DNA of 64,000 bases, from assembly GCF_006443095.1 (NCBI RefSeq), contig NZ_VFWZ01000002.1:1-64000 (forward strand), written 5' to 3'. The notes beneath the pieces are model-generated. The model was given only the letters and a program-made list of their open reading frames with translations, was not told the DNA's origin and did not search any database. Positions 44,157 through 51,690 of the stretch are shown piece by piece; position 1 is the first letter of the stretch, and each line of letters starts with the position of its first letter. This DNA is from Aquimarina algicola. Its GTDB lineage: Bacteria > Bacteroidota > Bacteroidia > Flavobacteriales > Flavobacteriaceae. A program made the translations under genes and the position numbers.

Positions 44157-44536
44157 TTTTTAGTCTCAATTCTTGTTGAAATTCGATTTCTAAGTGTAGT
44201 GATCATTTTTGAAAGCTCAGTTACCATCCTTCTATTTTCTTCATCTTCCTGAAATGTAATATACCCTCTCATCTTTGCTTTAGAACTACACGCAATACAT
44301 TCGTGTGCACTGAACCAAGCATTTCCGAGATAATTATAAAATTGTTTATCACTTCCTGAGGAACCTTCTGCAATATTTAACGCAATAGAATCTGCTGCTC
44401 TTCTAAATTGAGAGGCCAATTCAAATCTTTCTTCATTTGGAAATTTTTTAGTCAAACTATTCACTATTTCTCCAAACTCCATTGCTCTGTCATAAACAGT
44501 TAAATTTTCAAACTTAAAATTATATCTAGATTCCAT
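44153..44536 (-). CDS. Four-helix bundle protein (23S rRNA intervening-sequence family), copy 2
   Basis: A 127-residue protein of the same family as the gene at 38362 (KFENLTVYDRAMEFGEIVNSL, then SQFRRAADSIALNIAEGSSG). The N-terminal residues match the standard family opening, so the start is good. It lies between the hydroxyacyl-CoA dehydrogenase and paaI genes and overlaps paaI by 4 bp. Function unknown; no direct role in catabolism is known for this family. Confidence 0.85.
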   Translation of the reverse strand: MESRYNFKFENLTVYDRAMEFGEIVNSLTKKFPNEERFELASQFRRAADSIALNIAEGSSGSDKQFYNYLGNAWFSAHECIACSSKAKMRGYITFQEDEENRRMVTELSKMITTLRNRISTRIETKK

Positions 44537-44577
44537 TTTTAATTATTTAAAGCACAATAATCCTCAATCCTCATCCT

Positions 44578-45753
44578 TCAAACCTCATTCCTAAGAAAGA
44601 ATACTTTATTTTCTTTTACCATTTTTCGTAATAGTGGGCTGCATCTGTATCGATCTTCCCTATATTCATCGTATAAATAGTCTAACCTATTCATACACCA
44701 TTCTATTCCTTTTTCATCTGCCCAACGTAATAGTCCTTTAGGGTAATTTACTCCTTTGGTCATAGCGTTGTCTATATCTTCTGCAGAGGCAATATTCCAA
44801 AACAGCGCATCTGCAGCTTCATTGATCAACATCACCAACACTCTCTCAAAAATATAGGCAGACAATTCTTCATTGTATTGAGGAGTTGGTTTTTCAGCAT
44901 GTTTTGAATAATCATAATATCCTTTCCCAGACTTTCTACCTAGATACCCCGCTTCTGAAAGTCTTTTCTGTGTAAAAGAAGGTTTATATCTTGGATCGTA
45001 ATAAAAGGCTTTGAATACCGTTTCTGTAACAGTGTAATTCACATCATTGCCAATAAAATCCATCAATTCAAAGGGCCCCATTCTGAATCCCCCTAATGTT
45101 TTTAAGCTTGAATCTATAGTAGCAATATCAGCAATTCCTTCTTCTAAAATTCGTAATGACTCTCCATAGAAGGGTCTAGCCACACGATTTACAATAAATC
45201 CAGGCGTATCTTTGGCTAGTGCTACTACTTTCTTCCATTCTTTGATTGTATTGACTACTGTATCTGTCACTTTGGTATCGGTTTGTACTGCCAGAATAAC
45301 TTCTACCAACTTCATCAAAGGAGCAGGATTAAAGAAATGAATCCCTATACAACGTTCTGGTTTTTGTAACGAAGAAGCAATAGAAGCGATAGATAACGAA
45401 GACGTATTAGATGCTATAATGGTATGATCAGAGACATAATTTTCTAATTCGGAAAATACTTTCTTTTTAATATCAAGGTCTTCAATAATAGCTTCTATCA
45501 CAAGATCCGAATCTCTTAAATCTTGTAAAGTGGTAACGTGTGATATATTTTCTTGAATACGTTTTTTTTCTCCCTCGTCTATCCTTCCTTTTTCTACCAA
45601 ACGAGATAAAATCTTTTCTAAAGCGACTTTACTTTTTTCTAAAGCGCTAATATTGGTATCATACACCTTTACTTTACAACCGGCTGTAGCGGCAACTTGT
45701 GCAATACCTCTGCCCATAGTTCCAGATCCGATTATACCTACTTTATGAATCAT
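44578..45753 (-). CDS. 3-Hydroxyadipyl-CoA dehydrogenase (PaaH/PaaC type)
   Basis: A 391-residue NAD-dependent dehydrogenase oxidising 3-hydroxyadipyl-CoA to 3-oxoadipyl-CoA. NAD-binding GIIGSGTMGRGIAQ is at the N-terminus, NTSSLSIASI and GIHFFNPAPLMKLVEV carry the catalytic Ser, His and Glu regions, and two C-terminal 3HCDH domains (about 185-280 and 298-385) follow. E. coli PaaH has 475 residues, and this one is shorter but has both domains. Four-helix copy 2 starts 41 bp downstream. Confidence 0.9.
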   Translation of the reverse strand: MIHKVGIIGSGTMGRGIAQVAATAGCKVKVYDTNISALEKSKVALEKILSRLVEKGRIDEGEKKRIQENISHVTTLQDLRDSDLVIEAIIEDLDIKKKVFSELENYVSDHTIIASNTSSLSIASIASSLQKPERCIGIHFFNPAPLMKLVEVILAVQTDTKVTDTVVNTIKEWKKVVALAKDTPGFIVNRVARPFYGESLRILEEGIADIATIDSSLKTLGGFRMGPFELMDFIGNDVNYTVTETVFKAFYYDPRYKPSFTQKRLSEAGYLGRKSGKGYYDYSKHAEKPTPQYNEELSAYIFERVLVMLINEAADALFWNIASAEDIDNAMTKGVNYPKGLLRWADEKGIEWCMNRLDYLYDEYREDRYRCSPLLRKMVKENKVFFLRNEV

Positions 45754-45849
45754 AAATTCTAAATTCTAAATGCAAAAATGAAAGTAAAAATGATTTTTCA
45801 TGAATACTTTTGACTTTTTTATTTTACATTTTTCGGTTTTACATTTTTA
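45752..45849. repeat. paa-locus A/T-rich repeat, copy R6
   Basis: Spacer between paaG and the hydroxyacyl-CoA dehydrogenase gene. ATAAATTCTAAATTCTAAAT and ATGATTTTTCATG are followed by TTATTTTACATTTTTCGGTT and TTTACATTTTTAG, matching the second arm of R2. Confidence 0.55.
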
Positions 45850-45851
45850 GT

Positions 45852-46631
45852 TTATTTCCCTTTAAAAACAGGTTTTCTCTTTTCTATAAAAGCGTTTACT
45901 CCTTCTTGGTAATCTTCACTTTCTGCAGCTTCGATTTGTAATTCAGACTCCATATTCAGTTGTTCTTCCAGAGTATTAGTCATAGATTCGTTGAGTAACC
46001 GTTTTGTTAGCCCTAAAGCTTTTGTAGGCATCAACGCTAATTGGGTAGCAAGTCTATGCACTTCTTCTTCAAAAGTATCGTGAGTAAATACTTTATATAA
46101 CATTCCTAGTTGTTCTGCTTCTTTTGCATTTACTTTATCACCTAGCATCATAAGGGCAGATGCTTTTTGAAAACCTACTAATCTAGGTAAAAAGAATGTT
46201 CCTGCACTATCGGGGATTAACCCTATTTTGCTAAATGCCTGAATAAAACTCGCCTTTTCTGTGGCCACTACTATATCGCATGCCAAAGCTATATTTGCTC
46301 CTGCACCTGCTGCTACTCCATTTACGGCTGCAATTATAGGCTTTTCAATAGCTCTTATTCTTTCTACAATTGGATTATAATGTTCTTCAAGTATTTTTCT
46401 AAAACCGGGATTTTGTTCAGGAGAGGTTACTTCATTAAGGTCTTGACCGGCACAAAATGCTTTACCACTACCGATTAGGACTATCGCTCTTACTTCATCA
46501 TTAGTTTTACAATTATCTAATGTTGTTTGTAAAAGCAGTGCCATTTCTCGATTAAAACTATTAAACGTTTCTGGTCTATTGAACGTTATGGTGGCAATAC
46601 TATTTTCTATTTTTAATTCTATTGAAGGCAT
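45852..46631 (-). CDS. paaG: PaaG: ring-1,2-epoxyphenylacetyl-CoA isomerase
   Basis: A 259-residue crotonase that converts the ring-1,2-epoxide to oxepin-CoA. GKAFCAGQDLNEV (oxyanion hole) and VAAGAGANIALACDIVVA are present, and catalytic Asp is in GLIPDSAGTFFLPRLVG, the motif that separates PaaG from simple hydratases (which have Glu). It starts 5 bp after the paaD stop, so they are co-transcribed. Confidence 0.92.
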   Translation of the reverse strand: MPSIELKIENSIATITFNRPETFNSFNREMALLLQTTLDNCKTNDEVRAIVLIGSGKAFCAGQDLNEVTSPEQNPGFRKILEEHYNPIVERIRAIEKPIIAAVNGVAAGAGANIALACDIVVATEKASFIQAFSKIGLIPDSAGTFFLPRLVGFQKASALMMLGDKVNAKEAEQLGMLYKVFTHDTFEEEVHRLATQLALMPTKALGLTKRLLNESMTNTLEEQLNMESELQIEAAESEDYQEGVNAFIEKRKPVFKGK

Positions 46632-46636
46632 TTATT

Positions 46637-47140
46637 TTATTTTAAACATTTAAAATAATCAAAAGGTTCTAAGCAATCTTCACACTGAAAAAGTGCTTTG
46701 CATGCTGTCGACCCAAATTGACTTACTAATTTAGTATTACTGGAGCCACAATTTGTACATTTCACTACTTTTTTACCTCCCAGTAGCGCTTCTTTGTCTG
46801 CTTCTGCTTCTAATGGAGCTGCAATACCGTATTCTTCTAGTGCTTTTCTTCCTCTTGGAGTAATCCAGTCTGTGGTCCATGCGGGTGATAATACGAGAGC
46901 GACTTTTGCTTTCTTTCCCACATCTTCAAATGCATTAATAATATCATCTCCCATAACATCCATTGCCGGACACCCGCTATACGTAGGAGTAATAGTTATG
47001 TTTACAATATCATTTTTGACATAAGCGGAACGAACAACACCCATATCCATAATCGAAAGTACAGGGATTTCAGGATCAGAAACTTTTTCCAAAATAGGAA
47101 TCAGTAATGGATCTATATGTTGTTCTAATTTTGTAGACAT
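46637..47140 (-). CDS. paaD: PaaD: epoxidase maturation subunit
   Basis: A 167-residue MIP18-family protein (SDPEIPVLSIMDMGVVRSAY, TYSGCPAMDVMGDDI) with a C-terminal four-Cys zinc or iron site (KCTNCGSSN then QCEDC). PaaD is needed for phenylacetyl-CoA epoxidase in vivo, probably in metal or Fe-S maturation. It lies between paaC and paaG. Confidence 0.94.
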   Translation of the reverse strand: MSTKLEQHIDPLLIPILEKVSDPEIPVLSIMDMGVVRSAYVKNDIVNITITPTYSGCPAMDVMGDDIINAFEDVGKKAKVALVLSPAWTTDWITPRGRKALEEYGIAAPLEAEADKEALLGGKKVVKCTNCGSSNTKLVSQFGSTACKALFQCEDCLEPFDYFKCLK

Positions 47141-47187
47141 TTTTTAGTAAACTAACTTAATTATATATCAAATAACTAAACTACTTA

Positions 47188-47943
47188 TTACCATTTCATA
47201 TCAGGATATGTACGTTGCATATACTGTAAATCCGAAAGCAAATATCCCATATGCTCACTATGGATACCTTGTTTGCCTCCTTTTTGAAACCAAGATGTTT
47301 CGGGTATATCAAGTGTAGCTTCTTGAAGTATTTCTTTTACTTGTTGGTAATACTTATCTTTTAGCACTCTTACATCTATTCCTACACCAGATTCTAAAGT
47401 TGCGATATCATCTTCTGTCATATGAAATAATTCGTCTGTAAAACGCCATAAATCATTTACAGCTTCTTGAACTTTTTGATGACTTTCTTCTGTACCATCT
47501 CCTAATCGTTTTATCCAATCAGAAGAAAATCTTTTGTGATAACTCACTTCTTTAATCGCTTTTTTTGCTATTGCAGAAAGTGTTTCGTCAGTACTATTCT
47601 GTAATTGTTGAAGTAGCTGAAGATGAAAAACATCAAAAAAGAATTGTCTTACTATAACATAACCAAAATGAGTATTGGGTTGTTCGACCAATAACACATT
47701 TTTATATTGTCTTTCTGTTCTGAGAAATGCGATATCATCTTCTGTTTTATCTTCGTCGAAGAGTTGAGCTACATATTGATAGTAGCTACGTGTTTGACCT
47801 AATAGGTCGAGTGCAATATTTGTACAGGCAATATCGGTTTCAAGACTTGGGCCATGACCACACAATTCTGATAGGCGTTGTCCAAGAATTAAGACATTAT
47901 CTGCAATGCCGTAGATATATTGTTTTAAATTTTCTTTTTTCAT
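47188..47943 (-). CDS. paaC: PaaC: structural subunit of phenylacetyl-CoA epoxidase
   Basis: A 251-residue ferritin-like subunit that pairs with PaaA. Helical stretches such as NVLILGQRLSELCGHGPSLE, DIACTNIALDLLGQTRSYY and IAKKAIKEVSYHKRFSSDWI match the family. It keeps the conserved Glu and His positions only partly, as usual for PaaC, which supports PaaA but is not catalytic. 88 bp after the paaB stop. Confidence 0.94.
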   Translation of the reverse strand: MKKENLKQYIYGIADNVLILGQRLSELCGHGPSLETDIACTNIALDLLGQTRSYYQYVAQLFDEDKTEDDIAFLRTERQYKNVLLVEQPNTHFGYVIVRQFFFDVFHLQLLQQLQNSTDETLSAIAKKAIKEVSYHKRFSSDWIKRLGDGTEESHQKVQEAVNDLWRFTDELFHMTEDDIATLESGVGIDVRVLKDKYYQQVKEILQEATLDIPETSWFQKGGKQGIHSEHMGYLLSDLQYMQRTYPDMKW

Positions 47944-47967
47944 ACCAATGGAATCGAATTTGAAACT

Positions 47968-48026
47968 GAAATTGAAACCTAGATCGAAGTTGAAATTGTT
48001 TTTATTCTAACTTCGATTTCAATTTC
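47968..48026. repeat. Interrupted inverted repeat between paaC and paaB
   Basis: GAAATTGAA and ATCGAAGTT (47968-47991, with a 6-nt bulge) are complementary to AACTTCGAT and TTCAATTTC (48009-48026). The RNA could form a bulged hairpin in the paaB-paaC spacer. Confidence 0.5.
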
Positions 48027-48031
48027 TATAA

Positions 48032-48316
48032 TCACATATGTTTTACCTCGTCTGGCAAATCATAAAAAGTAGGATGTCTGTATACTTTATCTTGAGCTGG
48101 CTCAAACAATTCGCCATTATTATCAGGGTTTGAGGCTGTGATATGTTTTGACTCTACCACCCAAATACTCACACCTTCACTTCTACGAGTATATACATCT
48201 CTGGCATTTTCTAAAGCCATTTCGGCATCTGCGGCATGCAGACTACCAAAATGACGGTGTTCTAAACCATTTTTGCTTCTTACAAATACTTCCCAAAGGG
48301 GCCAATTATTTTCCAT
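48032..48316 (-). CDS. paaB: PaaB: small subunit of phenylacetyl-CoA epoxidase
   Basis: A 94-residue subunit matching PaaB: WPLWEVFVRSKNGLEHRHFGSLHA, ALENARDVYTRRSEG and IWVVESKHI. It helps assemble the PaaABCE oxygenase. It starts 10 bp after paaA. Confidence 0.95.
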   Translation of the reverse strand: MENNWPLWEVFVRSKNGLEHRHFGSLHAADAEMALENARDVYTRRSEGVSIWVVESKHITASNPDNNGELFEPAQDKVYRHPTFYDLPDEVKHM

Positions 48317-48326
48317 TTGTCATGTA

Positions 48327-49283
48327 TTATATTGCTTCTCTAAGCTTCTTATCTTCTTGTTTCTTGGCATACGCCATGGCAGCATCTCTTACCCATTCTC
48401 CTTTTTCCCAAGCATTTACTCTGGCAGACAGTCTTTCTTTATTACAAGGTCCATGACCTTTTACAACTTGCCAAAACTCATCCCAATCGATTTCTCCAAA
48501 GTCATATCCTCCTTTTTCTTCATTCCATTTTAAATCTTCATCAGGAATCGTTAATCCTATCAATTCTGCTTGAGGAACCGTTTGGTCTATAAACTGTTGT
48601 CTTAGCTCATCATTTGTTTTACGTTTCAACTTCCATTTCATGGATTGAGCTGTATGCACAGATTCTGCATCTGTAGGACCTAACATCATTAACGAAGGCC
48701 ACCACCATCTATTAAGGGCATCTTGAGCCATTGCTTTTTGTTCCGGTGTACCTTTGGCAAGTGTCATCATGATTTCGAATCCCTGTCTTTGATGAAAACT
48801 TTCTTCTTTACATACACGTATCATAGCACGAGCATATGGTCCATAAGAAGTACTACAGAGAGGCACTTGATTGATAATCGCTGCACCATCTACCAGCCAT
48901 CCTATCGCACCGATATCTGCCCAAGTGATTGTGGGATAATTGAATATACTTGAATATTTTGCTTTTCCACTATGTAACTGTTCATATAGTTCATCTCTGG
49001 AAACCCCTAATGTTTCGCAAGCACTATATAAGTAAAGACCATGACCTGCTTCGTCTTGCACCTTAGCTAGCAAAGCTACTTTACGACGTAAAGAAGGCGC
49101 TCTGGTGATCCAGTTTCCTTCTGGCAACATTCCTACAATCTCGGAGTGTGCATGCTGAGAAATTTGTCGAATATGCGTTTTTCGATACTTCTCAGGCATC
49201 CAGTCTTTGGGTTCGATTTTTTCATCTCTTGCAATTCTTTGCTCAAAGATTTCTTCTAAATTTTTTACTTCTTTTTCGCTCAT
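48327..49283 (-). CDS. paaA: PaaA: catalytic diiron subunit of phenylacetyl-CoA epoxidase
   Basis: A 318-residue ferritin-like oxygenase subunit that epoxidises the ring of phenylacetyl-CoA with O2 and electrons from PaaE. The helices carry metal ligands in [31 protein letters not shown] (Glu-x-x-His) and [15 protein letters not shown] (Glu-x-x-His). [11 protein letters not shown] is also characteristic. The gene is complete, 64 bp after paaE. Confidence 0.96.
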   Translation of the reverse strand: MSEKEVKNLEEIFEQRIARDEKIEPKDWMPEKYRKTHIRQISQHAHSEIVGMLPEGNWITRAPSLRRKVALLAKVQDEAGHGLYLYSACETLGVSRDELYEQLHSGKAKYSSIFNYPTITWADIGAIGWLVDGAAIINQVPLCSTSYGPYARAMIRVCKEESFHQRQGFEIMMTLAKGTPEQKAMAQDALNRWWWPSLMMLGPTDAESVHTAQSMKWKLKRKTNDELRQQFIDQTVPQAELIGLTIPDEDLKWNEEKGGYDFGEIDWDEFWQVVKGHGPCNKERLSARVNAWEKGEWVRDAAMAYAKKQEDKKLREAI

Positions 49284-49301
49284 AACAATTGTTTTTTATT
49301 A

Positions 49302-49326
49302 TGAATTTGAATTCCTGTCAAATTCA
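49302..49326. repeat. Hairpin between paaE and paaA
   Basis: TGAATTTGA (49302-49310) and TCAAATTCA (49318-49326) are perfect complements around a 7-nt loop. No T-run follows, so it may be an intercistronic stability hairpin. Confidence 0.5.
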
Positions 49327-49347
49327 GAAATTACAAATAAACTTATA

Positions 49348-50421
49348 CTACACATCAAAATCTACAACTACTTTTTCAGTTGTAGGCACAGCTTGGCAAG
49401 ATAATACCAATCCTTTAGCAACTTCATCTTCTTCTAGCGCGTAATTAATTTTCATCTCTACCTCGCCTTCGATTACCTTGCACTTGCAAGTACTACAAAC
49501 GCCTCCTTTACAAGCGTATGGTAAGTCTGCTCCAGATGATAGTGCTCCATCTAATATATTATCACAATCATCATCCATCGCAAAATGAAATTCTTTTCCT
49601 CCGTCAATGATTGTTACTTTTGTTCCTTCGAATTTTTGTTCAACTATTTTAGCAGCTTTTTGTTTATCTTCTTCACTTTGACCAGAGAAGAATAATTCAT
49701 AATGAATTTTTTCTTTGGATAAGCCTGCATTTTCTAACCCATCTCTAATCAAAAAAATCATTTCTTCGGGACCACACACAAAACACTCGTCTACATCTGA
49801 AATGTTTATGATTTTGTTCGTTAATTCTTTTATTTTTTCTTCTGTAAACCTTCCATTAAGAATAGGAATATCTCTTTGTTCTTGTGTCAGAAAGTAGAAG
49901 ATTTCTAAACGACCAAAATATTTGTTTCGTAGCGCTTCTATTTCTTCTTTAAAGATAATTGATTTTACATTTCGATTCAAGTAAAACAACTTGAAAGTGC
50001 TATTCTTTTCTGAAGCTAGATGCGTTTTTATAATCGATAATATTGGTGTGATTCCACTTCCAGCAGCAAAAACAATATAATTTTTAGGTTTCGATTGATC
50101 AACTTCTACATAAAAATTACCCAGCGGAGGCATAACTTCTATTACGTCACCTTCTTTGAGTATGTCATTGACAAAGTTTGAAAAAACGCCTTCATGAATT
50201 CTTTTTACTGCAACTTGCCATTTATTTTCGATTGGACTAGAGCACAAAGAATACGAGCGCCTTATCTCTTTACCATTGATATCTGTTTTGAGCGTTAAGT
50301 ATTGCCCTTGCTTGAATTTAAATTTATTTTCAAATTCTTCTGGCATGTCAAAGGTAATCGAAGTACAATCTTTTGTTTCTCGTTTTAGTTCTTCAACCTT
50401 TAAAGGATAAAAATCAGTCAT
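49348..50421 (-). CDS. paaE: PaaE: epoxidase reductase subunit
   Basis: A 357-residue reductase passing electrons from NADPH to the PaaA diiron centre. An N-terminal FAD domain (RRSYSLCSSP) and NAD(P) domain (FAAGSGITPILSII, CFVCGPEEMI) are followed by a C-terminal plant-type [2Fe-2S] ferredoxin with CKGGVCSTCKCKVI and LSCQAVP. It is the first structural gene after the regulator and is preceded by the operator-overlapped promoter. Confidence 0.95.
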   Translation of the reverse strand: MTDFYPLKVEELKRETKDCTSITFDMPEEFENKFKFKQGQYLTLKTDINGKEIRRSYSLCSSPIENKWQVAVKRIHEGVFSNFVNDILKEGDVIEVMPPLGNFYVEVDQSKPKNYIVFAAGSGITPILSIIKTHLASEKNSTFKLFYLNRNVKSIIFKEEIEALRNKYFGRLEIFYFLTQEQRDIPILNGRFTEEKIKELTNKIINISDVDECFVCGPEEMIFLIRDGLENAGLSKEKIHYELFFSGQSEEDKQKAAKIVEQKFEGTKVTIIDGGKEFHFAMDDDCDNILDGALSSGADLPYACKGGVCSTCKCKVIEGEVEMKINYALEEDEVAKGLVLSCQAVPTTEKVVVDFDV

Positions 50422-50450
50422 ATATATTTAACTATAACGTTATAGCTAAA

Positions 50451-50482
50451 CAAAACTAACGATTGTTAGTTTCAATCACAAA
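50451..50482 (-). promoter_or_regulatory. Consensus promoter of the paaE operon
   Basis: Minus strand 50482-50479 is TTTG, followed after exactly 20 nt by TAGTTTTG at 50458-50451 (TAnnTTTG). It is the same layout as the ArsR promoter. Transcription would begin near 50444 and run toward paaE. Confidence 0.75.
50453..50472. promoter_or_regulatory. TetR/PaaR-type operator over the paaE promoter
   Basis: AAACTAACGATTGTTAGTTT has perfect 8-bp arms around GATT. It covers most of the -7 element and part of the spacer, so protein binding would block the promoter. The same AACTAA-N6-TTAGTT geometry recurs at 36876-36893. Confidence 0.75.
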
Positions 50483-50523
50483 TAATTGTTTGTTAATTTT
50501 ATAACACATTAAATGAGAATACA

Positions 50524-51093
50524 TTACACAATACCACTTAACAAAACAGATATCATATCTTTTTTCAAAATATCAGCATCTATATCTTTTTGTTTAGGAT
50601 ACCACAAATACAGAGTTCTTAGAGTAGAAAGTGTTGAAAAGACTATAATTTCAATATTAAATGATTTAATCTCTTTATCCTCTGTTCCTTTTTGGACTAT
50701 TTTTCTAAAATTATTCTCATAATCATAGCGCATTTTTTCAAAATATTGCAAATTATCTTCTTCAAGATGCATCCAATCATTATTTAATGAAGCTAGTCCA
50801 TCTGCATTTCTAAGGGTCACATCAATATGCAATTCTATAATATTCTCAATTTTTTGAATTGTTTTTTGATCTGATTCACTAATCTTATTCATTCCTTCTG
50901 TAAATTCTTCTGCCAAATCAATAATAATCGTAGATAAGATTTCTTGTTTGGACTGAATATGATTGTACAAACTAGCTGCCTTAATCCCCATTGCTTTTGC
51001 CAAATCTCTCATGGTAACTGCACTATATCCTTTTTCTTTAAAAAGAATAGAAGCCGCCTTTACAATTTCTTGTTTCCTATTTTCTGGTTTCAT
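50524..51093 (-). CDS. TetR-family regulator of the paa cluster
   Basis: A 189-residue repressor. The N-terminal HTH is at about 8-52 (QEIVKAASILFKEKGYSAVTMRDLAKAMGI, KAASLYNHIQSKQEIL). The ligand domain is helical. It lies directly upstream of paaE on the same strand, with the operator between them at 50453-50472. PaaR of Thermus and Corynebacterium is a TetR-type regulator whose ligand is phenylacetyl-CoA. The same role is likely here but unproven. Confidence 0.88.
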   Translation of the reverse strand: MKPENRKQEIVKAASILFKEKGYSAVTMRDLAKAMGIKAASLYNHIQSKQEILSTIIIDLAEEFTEGMNKISESDQKTIQKIENIIELHIDVTLRNADGLASLNNDWMHLEEDNLQYFEKMRYDYENNFRKIVQKGTEDKEIKSFNIEIIVFSTLSTLRTLYLWYPKQKDIDADILKKDMISVLLSGIV

Positions 51094-51249
51094 AAATATT
51101 TATCAGGTTAGCTAGATGGTCATCACAAGTATAAAACCAACTCGTGATTTGTTATTATAGTATTAATAATAGTTATTATTTTTTAAATATATTCTAAATG
51201 CCATACAATTTCCCTTAAAGTTTTACTTTTACTATTCAATTTTTAAGTT

Positions 51250-51678
51250 ATGAAACACCTGATAACAACATTAATCAGTATTGCACTTTTGTTTAATTGT
51301 AAAACAAAAAATGAATCCATTGCTCAACAAAGCAACACAAAAAGTCAAGAATTTTCAAAAGTTAAGTTTTATATCACTACTCTTGAGAAAGAGAATATTG
51401 CAGAAAAAAAATTAAGCATTGTTTTTGATGAAGACAATAAAACTGCATCTGGTTTTTCTGGATGTAATTCTTACATAATAAAATACACTATTGATAAAGA
51501 CATCATATCCTTTGAGTATCCTGGCACTACAAAAATATACTGCCAGAATACAGACAAATTAGAAAAAAGATTTTTAAGTCTTTTGACTCAGGTAAAAATA
51601 AAAGAAATCAAAAATAATACTATTTACCTAAAGAATAATAACAAAGAAACTCTTATCACAGGGATTCGATCACAATAG
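51250..51678 (+). CDS. META-domain lipoprotein (HslJ-like)
   Basis: A 142-residue lipoprotein with signal ending LLFNCKTKN (Cys17) and a META domain (ASGFSGCNSYIIKYTIDKDI, then LEKRFLSLLTQVKI). META domains occur in the E. coli heat-shock protein HslJ and often in small periplasmic proteins. It ends 12 bp before the convergent protease gene's stop. Confidence 0.82.
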   Translation: MKHLITTLISIALLFNCKTKNESIAQQSNTKSQEFSKVKFYITTLEKENIAEKKLSIVFDEDNKTASGFSGCNSYIIKYTIDKDIISFEYPGTTKIYCQNTDKLEKRFLSLLTQVKIKEIKNNTIYLKNNNKETLITGIRSQ

Positions 51679-51690
51679 AAACTAATCAAA

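Noticed and set aside
47141..47187. AAACTAAC in the paaC-paaD spacer as a TetR operator
   Set aside because: Only one arm in the correct orientation, so it is a half-site at best.
48148..48533. Antisense ORFs over paaA and paaB
   Set aside because: They are opposite to well-supported paa genes and show only the reading-frame shadow pattern.
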